A stretch of DNA of 64,000 bases, taken from NCBI RefSeq assembly GCF_900107695.1, contig NZ_FNQP01000010.1, positions 93,158-157,157 of the forward strand. Reading direction: 5' to 3'. Positions 11,823-22,344 of this stretch are shown one piece after another. Source of the stretch: Thiothrix caldifontis (lineage in GTDB: Bacteria; Pseudomonadota; Gammaproteobacteria; Thiotrichales; Thiotrichaceae). A program made the translations under genes and the position numbers. Each line of letters opens with the position of its first letter. Position 1 is the stretch's first letter. The notes beneath the pieces were generated by a model. That model was given only the letters and a program-made list of their open reading frames with translations, did not search any database and was not told the DNA's origin.

Positions 11823-12735
11823 AACGCACCCTTGGATCCATTAGCCCGTAAATCACATCGACCAATAAATTCATCAGAATAATCAACGCGCCATAAAACA
11901 CTACCACCCCCATGACCAAGGTGTAATCACGGTTTAATGCACCTTGTACGAAGTGCCGCCCGATACCTGGAATTCCAAATATCTGCTCAATCACCACTGA
12001 ACCGGTAATAATGGCAGCGGTCGCAGGCCCTAACCACGATAACACGGGCAATAATGCGCCTTTCAGTACATGCCGCCACAAAATAAGCCGCATGGGTAGA
12101 CCTTTGGCAAATGCGGTGCGGATATGTGGGCTAGACAGTGTTTCTAGCATACTCGCCCGCATGAGCCGTGCGGCATAAGCAATTTGTGGTAAGGCCAAGG
12201 CAATGACAGGTAACACGGCTGATTTCCAACCTGTATCCCACCCCGCTACCGGCAACCAGTGCAAAAACACCCCAAAGACCAGCGCTAATAAGGGAGCCAT
12301 GACAAAATTGGGTACCGTAATGCCGGTCATTGCGACTGCCATCACAGCATGATCCATCGGGCGGTTTTGATGCAAAGCAGCCAGTATCCCTGCCGGAAGC
12401 CCGATCAATAATGCCAATAACATCGCGAATACACCCAGTTGCAGCGATACTGGGAAACCCTCGGCAATTAATGCGCTAACGCTGTGATCTTTGTATTTGA
12501 ATGATGGGCCAAAATCACCCTGTAACACATTAAGCAAGTAATAACCATATTGCACGGGCAAGGGTTGATCAAGGTGGTAGGCACGTTCAATATTCGCAGC
12601 AATTTCTGGTGGAATAGGGCGTTCAGTATCAAATGGCCCGCCCGGTGCCAAGCGAATCAGAAAAAATGCCAAGGTGATGATGACCAATAACGTGGGCAGT
12701 GCACCGAGCAGGCGTTTGAAGACATACTGCAACAT
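11815..12735 (-). CDS. oppB: Oligopeptide ABC transporter permease OppB-like
   Basis: A 306-aa inner-membrane permease beginning MLQYVFKRLLGALPTLLVI, the standard OppB/DppB start, with LAPGGPFD in the first periplasmic loop and an EAA loop (AFAKGLPMRLILWRHVLKG). Six TM segments are predicted. It pairs with oppC downstream. Upstream the divergent CPBP protease gene interrupts the usual adjacency to oppA. Confidence 0.93.
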   Translation of the reverse strand: MLQYVFKRLLGALPTLLVIITLAFFLIRLAPGGPFDTERPIPPEIAANIERAYHLDQPLPVQYGYYLLNVLQGDFGPSFKYKDHSVSALIAEGFPVSLQLGVFAMLLALLIGLPAGILAALHQNRPMDHAVMAVAMTGITVPNFVMAPLLALVFGVFLHWLPVAGWDTGWKSAVLPVIALALPQIAYAARLMRASMLETLSSPHIRTAFAKGLPMRLILWRHVLKGALLPVLSWLGPATAAIITGSVVIEQIFGIPGIGRHFVQGALNRDYTLVMGVVVFYGALIILMNLLVDVIYGLMDPRVRYD

Positions 12736-12906
12736 ATAAACATTGAGCCTTTTTAGCGAGTCATGAAACGTGGGACTGTAAGCAGGTCGGTTTCTTAGGG
12801 CTATTCGTCCTGATTATGATTGTCTGTTAACACCGATGCAATTCAAAATATAAGCTACAAGCGCGTGATTATGTGCCATGTGAATGACAAAATTAAGGAA
12901 AAATAA

Positions 12907-13815
12907 GTGAATACATACTATCTAAGCCTAGCCAGTCTAGGCCAAAATCATTGGTGGCGTTATGTGCTGGGTTTAGTCGTTATTGCTATTTTTTGGCAGG
13001 TATTAGGTGCTATTCCCTTGGGCATTATGATCATGTTTATCTTGGGAGATAATAACCCCGCGACTAATGTAAATTTGGATACGCTGAAATTTGAAGGCAT
13101 TGATAGTTTATGGCCTTATTTGGGTATTAATTTTACATTATTGGCGATGTTGACTGGGGTATTTCTGACAGTGCGTTTTTTGCATCAACGTCACTTCACC
13201 AGTGTGATTACCCCGCTGACAAGTGTTAATTGGATGTTGATGCTGAAGGGTTTTTTCGTCTTTTTGGGGTTAATAGGTTTGGCTACATTGCTTGAAACAT
13301 TATGGCATCCCCATACTTATCAAGTGACGTTTGACGCTAAACAGTTCTTGATATTTTTACCCATCGCATTATTTGTGACCCCGCTTCAGGCGGCAGCGGA
13401 AGAGTTTTTATTTCGCGGGTACTTTATGCAGGGTTTGGGTTTGTTGAGCCGCAGAGCGATTATTCCGGTCGTTGGATCTTCCTTGCTATTCATGGCAGCG
13501 CACTTAGCAAACCCGGAAATGGGTGAGGATAAGTATTTAATTCCTCTGTTGTATTTGTTAATGGGATTGTTTCTAGCCATTATTACCGTGAAGAGCAACT
13601 CACTGGAGTTAGCGATTGGTGTTCATGCCGCTAATAATCTGTTTACCGTATTGATTATGAATTATGCTAATTCAGCGCTGCCGTCACCTGCATTATTCAC
13701 TGCCAGTCAGGTTGACCCATTGATCAGCTTGATCAGTTTTGTGGTGGTAGCCGCTCTATTTTATTGGATTATGTTTAGGCGCTGGAATGTTAACCATGCA
13801 CAGCCATGGCTATAA
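12907..13815 (+). CDS. CPBP family intramembrane metalloprotease (CAAX protease-like)
   Basis: A 302-aa membrane protein with about eight hydrophobic segments and the three ABI/CPBP motifs: EEFLFR (E165, E166, R170), a second motif ending MAAHL (H199) and HAANN (H240, N244). In characterised relatives these residues bind zinc and cleave within the membrane. The GTG start at 12907 is preceded by AAGGAAAAATAA. The gene lies antiparallel between oppA and oppB. Its substrate cannot be inferred; bacterial homologues act in prenyl-protein-like processing or bacteriocin self-immunity. Confidence 0.88.
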   Translation: MNTYYLSLASLGQNHWWRYVLGLVVIAIFWQVLGAIPLGIMIMFILGDNNPATNVNLDTLKFEGIDSLWPYLGINFTLLAMLTGVFLTVRFLHQRHFTSVITPLTSVNWMLMLKGFFVFLGLIGLATLLETLWHPHTYQVTFDAKQFLIFLPIALFVTPLQAAAEEFLFRGYFMQGLGLLSRRAIIPVVGSSLLFMAAHLANPEMGEDKYLIPLLYLLMGLFLAIITVKSNSLELAIGVHAANNLFTVLIMNYANSALPSPALFTASQVDPLISLISFVVVAALFYWIMFRRWNVNHAQPWL

Positions 13816-13835
13816 GAGCACAGACTGTGCATGGT
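13793..13835. terminator. Convergent-gene palindrome between CPBP protease and oppA
   Basis: ACCATGCACAG (13793-13803) is repeated exactly in inverted orientation as CTGTGCATGGT (13825-13835), straddling the CPBP stop codon at 13813-13815. The two flanking genes converge here with 33 bp between them. A shared bidirectional terminator is likely, though no T run is present. Confidence 0.5.
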
Positions 13836-13848
13836 CGGTTGCCAAGGG

Positions 13849-15423
13849 TTATTTCAGCCCCAGATATTGGGTTGGATGCACATCCATCACATTGTCTTCC
13901 CATCCGGTGATTTTCGGGCTGACCAAGTGTTGAGTGGTGTTGTAGTAAATCGGGATGATCGGCGTATCCGCCAGCAGAATCCGTTCGGCTTGTTCCATCG
14001 CTTCTTGGCGCTTTTTTACGTCGGTTTGGGTTTCGGCTTCTGCCATTAAGCGGTCGAATTCGGGGTTTTTGTAGCCGGAGGTGTTCATTTCACCGACATC
14101 GGACTTGAACAGGCTGAGGAACGTGTGTGCATCGTTGTAATCGCCAATCCAACTGGAGCGTACCACTTGGAACTGTTTTTGCTTGCGCGAACTGAGGTAG
14201 ACTTTCCATTCCTCATTACGCAGGTTGGTTTTCACGCCTAACACTTGTTTCCACATCGCAGCGACCGCAATCGCGAGTTTTTTATTGTTGTCGCTGGTGT
14301 TGTAGAGGATTTCGAGTTCCAGCGGTTTGTCAGCGCCATAGCCGCTTTCGGCATACAGCTCTTGGGCAAGTTTGGTGCGGGCGGCTTTATCCAGCGATTT
14401 TTCTTCCATGTTTTGCTGGGTGTAATTATCGACGGGCGGAACCCAACCCCACGCGGGGATTTCACCCGCTTGGGTAATTTTTTCGGTGAGAATGTCGCGA
14501 TCTAACGCCAGAGAGAGGGCGCGACGCAACTTGGGGTTTTCCTTGAAGGCGGGATTTTCCAGATTGAGCGCGTAATAGTACGTGCCAATGTAGGGCGTGT
14601 TGCGGAATTCTGCGGCGAAATCTTGCGCGACCGTTTTAATCTGATCAGAAGGTACATCGTAGGTAATGTCGATTTCCCCTGCACGGTAGCGCTTGAGTTC
14701 GCTGTTCTGGTCTTCAGTGGGGATGTAGTACACGCTGTCGATTTTTACTTCGGCAGCACGGCGGTAATGCGGATTTTTCACTAACTTGACATGGGCTTGT
14801 GGTGTCCATTCGCTCAGGCAGTACGCGCCGTTGCAGCGGATGTTTTCGGGTTTTATCCAATCCTTGCTCGCTTTTTCAACCGCTTGCTTGGGAATGGGGA
14901 ATGCCATCGGGTGCATTAACATACCGAGGAAATAGGAGGTGGGGGTTTTGAGATTTATTTCCAAGGTTTGCGGGTCGAGGGCTTTTACGCCAACGCTGGA
15001 AGGGTCTTTTTGTTCGCCTTTGTTAAAGGCTTCTGCACCTGCAATCGGCCAGAGGATAAAGGCGTAGTCCGAAGCCGTTTCCGGGGCAAGCGCCCGCCGA
15101 TAAGCGTATACAAAATCTTCAGCAGTTAACGCCGTGCCGTCTGACCATTGGCTGTCTTTGCGCAAATGGAAGGTGTAGCGCTTACCGTCGTCGCTGATGC
15201 CCCACTTTTCTGCCACACCGGGTTGCAGCTTGCCGAATGCGTCTTCTGTAACCAGCCCTTCAAACATATCGCGCTGAATATTCGCCTCAGAAACACCGGA
15301 GGATTGGTGAATATCCAGCGTTTCCGGTTCAGTGCCATTACCGCGCTTCAACACGGTTTCGGCGATGGAAAACGGGGCGTAGGTTAAACAGAGAGCGAGG
15401 AATAAGCGTGGCAGTTTGCGCAT
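13849..15423 (-). CDS. oppA: Periplasmic oligopeptide-binding protein OppA
   Basis: A 524-aa solute-binding protein of the SBP_bac_5 family with a Sec signal (RKLPRLFLALCLTYAPFSIAE). Family landmarks are GTEPETLDIH, FEGLVTEDAFGKLQPGVAEKW, FHLRKDSQWSDGT, NGAYCLSEWTP and, near the C-terminus, ADTPIIPIYY. The ending closely follows E. coli OppA/MppA. It binds peptides and presents them to OppBC. It is not contiguous with oppBC: an antiparallel protease gene lies between them, so it must have its own promoter. Confidence 0.94.
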   Translation of the reverse strand: MRKLPRLFLALCLTYAPFSIAETVLKRGNGTEPETLDIHQSSGVSEANIQRDMFEGLVTEDAFGKLQPGVAEKWGISDDGKRYTFHLRKDSQWSDGTALTAEDFVYAYRRALAPETASDYAFILWPIAGAEAFNKGEQKDPSSVGVKALDPQTLEINLKTPTSYFLGMLMHPMAFPIPKQAVEKASKDWIKPENIRCNGAYCLSEWTPQAHVKLVKNPHYRRAAEVKIDSVYYIPTEDQNSELKRYRAGEIDITYDVPSDQIKTVAQDFAAEFRNTPYIGTYYYALNLENPAFKENPKLRRALSLALDRDILTEKITQAGEIPAWGWVPPVDNYTQQNMEEKSLDKAARTKLAQELYAESGYGADKPLELEILYNTSDNNKKLAIAVAAMWKQVLGVKTNLRNEEWKVYLSSRKQKQFQVVRSSWIGDYNDAHTFLSLFKSDVGEMNTSGYKNPEFDRLMAEAETQTDVKKRQEAMEQAERILLADTPIIPIYYNTTQHLVSPKITGWEDNVMDVHPTQYLGLK

Positions 15424-15465
15424 GGTTTTTTCCGGTTAAGTTGATGGGAAGCACTATAACACAGG

Positions 15466-16215
15466 CTATTCGCCTAATGCCCGCGAGCGCATGAGGACGC
15501 GTATCAACGGGAAGCCAAGCGAGGCGCTGAGGTGTTCAGCGGTATTTTTCAAGGCGCGGGTGGTTTGTTGATCGGGAACTTTGCCCGCGAGGATCACCCA
15601 GTTTTTGCTGGCTGTCAGCACGGTACGAATGTCGGTAAAGTGTGTGCGTAAGGCATCGCGTAACAAGGGGTCTTCGCGCTGTTCTGTCCAGCAATTCATC
15701 ACTAGCCAGCCGTCTTCCTTGAGATTGGCGGCACAGCGGGCGACAAAATCGGCTCGCAATTGCACATGATCCACGCCATCACCGTGGTAAAGGTCGGCGA
15801 AGATTACATCAACTTTGCGCAATTCTGCGTTGTTCAGAAAGTCGTCGGCATCTTGCTGGATGATTTGTAAACGTTTGCTGCGCGGCATTTGGAAAAAGTG
15901 CTGGGCAACCTCGATCACGGTGGCGCGTAATTCCACGGCGGTAATGTGAATACCGGGAATGTGGCGATGCAAAGCGGTGACCAAACTGCCGCCGCCTAAA
16001 CCTAAAATGAGTACCCGTTTGGGTTGGCAGAATAGTAGCACCAGCAACATGGCTTGGGTGTATTCGTATTGTAAGACGTGCGGGGCGGATTTTAAGCAGC
16101 GGCTTTGCTCATCATTGGGTGCAAAGGCTAGAATGCGGCATTCGCCGTCGTCCAACACGGTGATTGTGCCGAATTCATCTTCGCTGTGGTGTAAGGTTTG
16201 GATGTTTACTTGCAT
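15466..16215 (-). CDS. Spermidine synthase-like methyltransferase-fold protein
   Basis: A 249-aa Rossmann-fold protein of the SpeE superfamily: ILGLGGGSLVTALHRHIPG is the nucleotide loop, followed by ITAVELRATVIEVA (acidic residue after strand 2), QQDADDFL, and FADLYHGDGVDH where SpeE has its catalytic aspartate block. The N-terminal polyamine-binding EYHE motif is not evident, which suggests a branch that may not make spermidine. The family includes many uncharacterised homologues. It precedes and diverges from the class II aldolase gene by 32 bp. Confidence 0.78.
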   Translation of the reverse strand: MQVNIQTLHHSEDEFGTITVLDDGECRILAFAPNDEQSRCLKSAPHVLQYEYTQAMLLVLLFCQPKRVLILGLGGGSLVTALHRHIPGIHITAVELRATVIEVAQHFFQMPRSKRLQIIQQDADDFLNNAELRKVDVIFADLYHGDGVDHVQLRADFVARCAANLKEDGWLVMNCWTEQREDPLLRDALRTHFTDIRTVLTASKNWVILAGKVPDQQTTRALKNTAEHLSASLGFPLIRVLMRSRALGE

Positions 16216-16247
16216 AATCCCGAAAGTATCACAAAACAGGAAAGCGT

Positions 16248-16895
16248 ATGCACCTGCCAGAAGCTGAAGGCGTTATTAAATTTACCTTGTCATACACCGC
16301 GAGTGACGAAGGATTGGATTGCCCTGATTTTGACGCGCTCAATCACAGCCGTAGTTTGTTGTGGCAGTGGGGTGTGGTCGGGCAGGATGATCTGCGTTAC
16401 GGCGGTTTGGGTTATGGTAATGTCAGTGTGCGTACTGTGGAGCGTGAATCGACAGGCGCGTTTGTGATTACGGGGACGCAAACGGGGCATTTGCCAACAT
16501 TGACCGCGCAACACTATGCGCAAGTGCTGTCTTACGATGTCAAACGCCATTGGTTGCAAGCGTTTGGAGCGCGGAAACCGTCGTCGGAAGCCATGACCCA
16601 TGCGGCGATTTACCAGTGTATGCCAACAACCGTCAACGCGGTTATTCACGGGCATCATCCACGGATTTGGCAGCAAGCGCAGGCGTTGGGATTGGTATGT
16701 ATGGCGGCGGATATCGCCTATGGCACGCCGCAAATGGCGCAGGTGATGCAAGCTGTGTTGCGCGATACTCAGCCAGCGCGTAACACGGTTGTGATGCTGG
16801 GGCATGAGGATGGGTTTATTACGTGGGGCGAAAGTCTTGCCGAAGCGGTTGCACTGGTGCGCCAGTTGTTACAGGATGCGGCGCATATTCCATAG
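16248..16895 (+). CDS. Class II aldolase/adducin family protein
   Basis: A 215-aa zinc-dependent aldolase-fold protein. Substrate-phosphate loops GNVS (57-60) and TGTQTG (75-80) are present, the candidate catalytic acid is E114 in PSSEAMTH, and the metal ligands are H134, H136 and H186 (IHGHHP and MLGHEDG). Possible roles are sugar-phosphate aldolase or methylthioribulose-phosphate dehydratase-like; the substrate cannot be assigned. AGGAAAG lies just upstream of the ATG. nagZ follows 21 bp downstream with its own AAGGAG site. Confidence 0.82.
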   Translation: MHLPEAEGVIKFTLSYTASDEGLDCPDFDALNHSRSLLWQWGVVGQDDLRYGGLGYGNVSVRTVERESTGAFVITGTQTGHLPTLTAQHYAQVLSYDVKRHWLQAFGARKPSSEAMTHAAIYQCMPTTVNAVIHGHHPRIWQQAQALGLVCMAADIAYGTPQMAQVMQAVLRDTQPARNTVVMLGHEDGFITWGESLAEAVALVRQLLQDAAHIP

Positions 16896-16916
16896 AAAAC
16901 ATAAGGAGCAAACCTG

Positions 16917-17999
16917 ATGTCATTGGGGCCAGTCATGCTGGATGTAGCCGGTACGGCATTGAGTGCTGAAGACCGTGAATTATTGCAACATCCCGCCGTG
17001 GGAGGCGTGATTTTGTTTGCGCGTAATTACCAAAATCCGATGCAATTGGTGGCGTTGACCGCAGCGATTCGGGCAGTGCGCGAACCGCATTTGCTGGTGG
17101 CGGTGGATCAGGAAGGTGGGCGAGTGCAACGGTTTCGTGAAGGTTTCCACCGTTTGCCGCCAGCAGGGTATTACGCAGCGTTGCGCCAACAATCACCGGA
17201 GGCGGCGAAGCACGCGGCGCAACGCATGGGCTGGCTGATGGCATCCGAGTTGCAAGCGGTGGGCGTGGATTTCAGCTTCGCGCCCGTGTTGGATCTTGAT
17301 CGTGGGCTGAGTCGGGTGATCGGTGATCGTGCTTTTGGGCAAGATACGCCGACGGTAATGGCATTGACCGGCGCTTGGATGCAAGGCGCACGTTTGGCGG
17401 GCATGGTGTCAGTCGGCAAACATTTCCCAGGTCATGGTGGTGTGACGGCAGATTCGCACGAAGCCTTGCCGTGTGACGAACGCAGTTGGGCAACTTTGTG
17501 GGCGGAAGACATTGCCCCGTTCGGGCATTTGATTGCGCAAGGGCTGGAGGCGGTGATGCCGTCACACGTTGTGTATTCGTGCGTGGACGCTGCACCAGCA
17601 GGGTTTTCAGCGCGATGGTTGCAAGAGATTTTGCGCGGGCAAATGGGCTTTCAGGGAGTAATTTTCAGCGATGCCTTGGATATGGCAGCAGCGGCAGCCG
17701 TAGGAGATTTTGTGGGTCGGGCAAAAGCAGCCTTGGCAGCAGGGTGTGATCAATTGTTGATGTGCAATAACCGCGCAGCCGCCATTGCGGTGGTGGAGGC
17801 ATTGGCGGATTATCGCGATTTGGCGGCACAAGCACGCTTGTCGCGCTTATACAGTCGCCATTTCACGCCGTTGCAACATGCTCAGCAACAGCCGTATTGG
17901 GCTGAAGCAGAGGCGGTGTTGGCACAATTTGCGGCGGATAGCGCATCCGGCATGACCTTGGCGTATGATCCGACCACGCGCGGCGGCACTGTGCTGTAG
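16917..17999 (+). CDS. nagZ: Beta-N-acetylhexosaminidase NagZ
   Basis: A cytosolic glycoside hydrolase family 3 enzyme that removes GlcNAc from anhydromuropeptides in peptidoglycan recycling. The 360-aa chain has DQEGGRVQR (64-72), KHFPGHGGV (168-176), the acid/base pair D179 and H181 in ADSHEALP, and the nucleophile D252 in FSDALDM; most homologues read FSDDLSM here. AAGGAG precedes the ATG. It ends four bases before the convergent hypothetical gene. Confidence 0.95.
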   Translation: MSLGPVMLDVAGTALSAEDRELLQHPAVGGVILFARNYQNPMQLVALTAAIRAVREPHLLVAVDQEGGRVQRFREGFHRLPPAGYYAALRQQSPEAAKHAAQRMGWLMASELQAVGVDFSFAPVLDLDRGLSRVIGDRAFGQDTPTVMALTGAWMQGARLAGMVSVGKHFPGHGGVTADSHEALPCDERSWATLWAEDIAPFGHLIAQGLEAVMPSHVVYSCVDAAPAGFSARWLQEILRGQMGFQGVIFSDALDMAAAAAVGDFVGRAKAALAAGCDQLLMCNNRAAAIAVVEALADYRDLAAQARLSRLYSRHFTPLQHAQQQPYWAEAEAVLAQFAADSASGMTLAYDPTTRGGTVL

Positions 18000-18002
18000 G
18001 CG

Positions 18003-18638
18003 CTATTCCTTGAGCTTAATGAGCAAATGGTCTTCTTCAACGTGGATGTCTTCGACACCAGCGGCGAAGGATTGCCAGAAACCGGCATTGCCACCGAATT
18101 CGCTGACCAAATCTACGTTTTTCAGGTTGCCTAGCCATGCGTTGGGCACGGCTACACCCCAAACGCTTACGCCTTTGAGTTTGATAATGGGATTGTTGTT
18201 GGCGTAGGCCAATTCCATGCCAGCATTCACCTTGAGCGTTTTACCGCCGATAAACGGGAAATCGGGGTCAAGCGGCAGCAGGATTTTGGCACTTGCAAGA
18301 TTATCAGCAAGGTCGATGACCGCTTTTTCTGCCATGTCGGTGTTTTTGGCAAGTAAAGCATTCAGCTCTTTTTCCGTGAGCGAAATTTCACGGTTTGCAC
18401 CGACTTCGGTATACGGTTCGGGCGTGAGATCATCTGGGGGTGCGGGTAAACCGATTCGTTGGAGCTTTTGTTCCAATACCGTCGTTTCACGCTCATCAAG
18501 GGTGACAGGTTTAAACGGTTTGGGAAATAAGAAGTATTGAATAACCCACAGCGTGACGCTTACAGAGATAAATACTGTTAATAAAATCACGCCAACGACA
18601 TGTAAGCACCCAATTTTTGTTTCTGAGCTTGTATCCAT
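18003..18638 (-). CDS. Membrane-anchored hypothetical protein
   Basis: A 211-aa protein with a single N-terminal TM helix (VVGVILLTVFISVSVTLWVI) and a periplasmic part of about 170 residues. It contains ISLTEKELNALLAKN and, later, GKTLKVNAGMELAY, reminiscent of the arrangement in YpmS/DUF2140-like proteins, but I do not recognise it firmly. The C-terminus ends in alternating acidic and basic residues (HVEEDHLLIKLKE). It is convergent with nagZ and divergent from thiL. Function unknown. Confidence 0.7.
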   Translation of the reverse strand: MDTSSETKIGCLHVVGVILLTVFISVSVTLWVIQYFLFPKPFKPVTLDERETTVLEQKLQRIGLPAPPDDLTPEPYTEVGANREISLTEKELNALLAKNTDMAEKAVIDLADNLASAKILLPLDPDFPFIGGKTLKVNAGMELAYANNNPIIKLKGVSVWGVAVPNAWLGNLKNVDLVSEFGGNAGFWQSFAAGVEDIHVEEDHLLIKLKE

Positions 18639-18765
18639 TTATGCTCCAGCAAGAAAACGTACAGCCCGCGTTGGCTGTTCCATTGTTAGCATTTAGCATA
18701 AAACATCTGGCTGGGGTTGTGGAAATCTGCCAGAGTTTATTATTTAACGATTAACGGGCGGTAGT

Positions 18766-19713
18766 ATGTCGGAGTTTGATCTAATCCGCGAATATTTTTT
18801 CTGGCAACCTAAGCCTGATAATGTGTGCGTTAGTGTGGGTGATGATGCGGCTGTTTTACGGGTTCCGGCAGCTAAACAGTTGGTGGTGTCGGTTGATACC
18901 TCGAATGCGGGAGTACATTTTCCTCTGGAAACTGCGCCACATGCTATCGGCTATAAAGCCTTGGCGGTGAATTTGAGTGATCTGGCAGCGATGGGGGCGG
19001 AACCGGCTTGGTTTACATTGGCTTTATCGATGCCAGCGGCTGATGAAGGGTGGGTCAGGGAGTTCACTCGGGGAATGCGGGAGTTGGCAGAACAGCATGG
19101 TATCTTTTTGATTGGCGGTGATACAACGCGGGGTGCTTTGAGTATCACCATTCAGGTCATGGGGTTTGTGGAGCCGAGTAAAGCATTATTGCGTAGCGGA
19201 GCGCAACACGGTGATCTTATTTGCGTGTCTGGTACTTTAGGGGATGCAGCGGCAGGCTTGGCCGTCTTGCAACAACGTTTGACATTACCGACGGAGGCAG
19301 CAGCGTTTTGCATTCAACGTTTGAATTACCCTTCGCCACGTTTGGCATTCGCGAATAGCTTGTTAGGAAGAGCCAATGCTTGCATGGATATTTCCGACGG
19401 CTTATTGGCTGATTTGGGGCATTTGTTACGTGCATCGGGGGTGGGGGCGCGGTTGCAACATACTTTGATCCCCTTTTCTGCGGCATTACAACACATTGCA
19501 TTAGCACAAAGACTGGACTTTGCACTCAGGGGAGGCGATGATTACGAATTATTGTTTACCATGCCCAAGCAAAATTTATGCGAGGTGCAGCAAGCAGCAG
19601 GTAGGCAACAGGTTCAGGTCACGGTTATCGGGGAAGTGGATGCGAATCAGGACGGTTTGGTCATTGATTACACCTTTGCTGATAACCGACAGGGCTACGA
19701 ACATTTTTCGTAA
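18766..19713 (+). CDS. thiL: Thiamine-monophosphate kinase
   Basis: Phosphorylates thiamine monophosphate to the active cofactor thiamine diphosphate. The 315-aa chain has the AIR-synthase fold with the metal/ATP motifs VGDDAAVL (24-31), VSVDTSNAGVHF, AVNLSDLAAMGA, IGGDTTRG, MDISDGLLADL and GGDDYELLF, all standard for ThiL. The usual neighbours nusB or pgpA are absent. The SPOR lipoprotein gene starts 83 bp downstream. Confidence 0.95.
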   Translation: MSEFDLIREYFFWQPKPDNVCVSVGDDAAVLRVPAAKQLVVSVDTSNAGVHFPLETAPHAIGYKALAVNLSDLAAMGAEPAWFTLALSMPAADEGWVREFTRGMRELAEQHGIFLIGGDTTRGALSITIQVMGFVEPSKALLRSGAQHGDLICVSGTLGDAAAGLAVLQQRLTLPTEAAAFCIQRLNYPSPRLAFANSLLGRANACMDISDGLLADLGHLLRASGVGARLQHTLIPFSAALQHIALAQRLDFALRGGDDYELLFTMPKQNLCEVQQAAGRQQVQVTVIGEVDANQDGLVIDYTFADNRQGYEHFS

Positions 19714-19796
19714 GAATGACAGCATGTTTGGGAACCTTCGTAAACATAGCATTGTCTATCAAAACAACAATCCATCAGCACTTGGGGCTTAGACTT

Positions 19797-20378
19797 ATGA
19801 ATAATCAAATGAAAATGAGCGCGGTTGCGCTGACTTTGGCAGCATTAATGGCTGGTTGCGCACCTGTACCTGGAACAGCTCCACAAGCAGGGGCAACGAC
19901 TGGCGGTGATTACGGTGCTAATAGTTATGGCACGACAACTACGGCTTCCACTGATTACGGTTATAACACTGGTACGACGCCTGCCGCTACCAATACAACG
20001 CCTAATAATAGCTCTTATTATGACTACGGTGCAGGCAGTTCAACCGGTAGTTCTGCTTATGGCAGCACAACGACTGGTTCTACCAGCGGCAGCTATTACG
20101 ATTATTCTGCACCGAGCAGTAGTACCAGCGGTAGTTATTCAGGCTCTTATAGCAACACTGCTGGGGGGTCTTATGCAGTTCAGGTCGTTGCTAGCCCTAA
20201 TAGCGGCACAGCAGAAGCGATGCGTAGTCAGATGCAATCCATGGGCTTCAATGCTGTGGTTGATCAAGTCGGTGGCTACTACAAAGTTCGCGTTCCCTTC
20301 AGTAGCGAAAGTGAAGCAAAAGCCAACTTGGGGCGTATCCGCTCTAGTGTGCCGGATGCTTTCTACACCGTTCGTTAA
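19797..20378 (+). CDS. SPOR-domain lipoprotein with Gly/Ser/Thr/Tyr-rich linker
   Basis: The ATG at 19797 gives 193 aa and starts the signal peptide; an upstream in-frame start adds 27 residues and would bury it. The lipobox ends LMAGC with C21 as the lipidated residue. Residues of about 27-118 are low complexity, built of G, S, T, Y, A and N with repeated SYYDY and TTGST-like units. The last 70 residues form a SPOR fold (YAVQVVASPNSGTAEAMRSQ ... YYKVRVPF), which binds glycan strands lacking stem peptides at division sites. It is likely an outer-membrane-linked septal protein. Confidence 0.83.
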   Translation: MNNQMKMSAVALTLAALMAGCAPVPGTAPQAGATTGGDYGANSYGTTTTASTDYGYNTGTTPAATNTTPNNSSYYDYGAGSSTGSSAYGSTTTGSTSGSYYDYSAPSSSTSGSYSGSYSNTAGGSYAVQVVASPNSGTAEAMRSQMQSMGFNAVVDQVGGYYKVRVPFSSESEAKANLGRIRSSVPDAFYTVR

Positions 20379-20391
20379 CATTTAAGTGCTG

Positions 20392-20416
20392 CAATGCCCC
20401 TTACTTTGGGGCATTG
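20392..20416 (+). terminator. Hairpin after the SPOR lipoprotein gene
   Basis: CAATGCCCC (20392-20400) pairs with GGGGCATTG (20408-20416) across a 7-nt loop, starting 14 nt after the stop codon. The T run behind it is short, so it may be a moderate terminator. Confidence 0.65.
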
Positions 20417-20523
20417 TGCATTTCGTAACGCTAATTCCCCCGCTCTTCTGCCTGTACAGCGATTTACGAGTGAGTAAGTGATAAAAATCTGGGTATATAA
20501 ATCATTTGATATTTTTATAGATT

Positions 20524-22310
<1,787 letters not shown>

Positions 22311-22344
22311 GTGGTGAGAATCCTTGAGGGTAAGGGGAGCAAGA

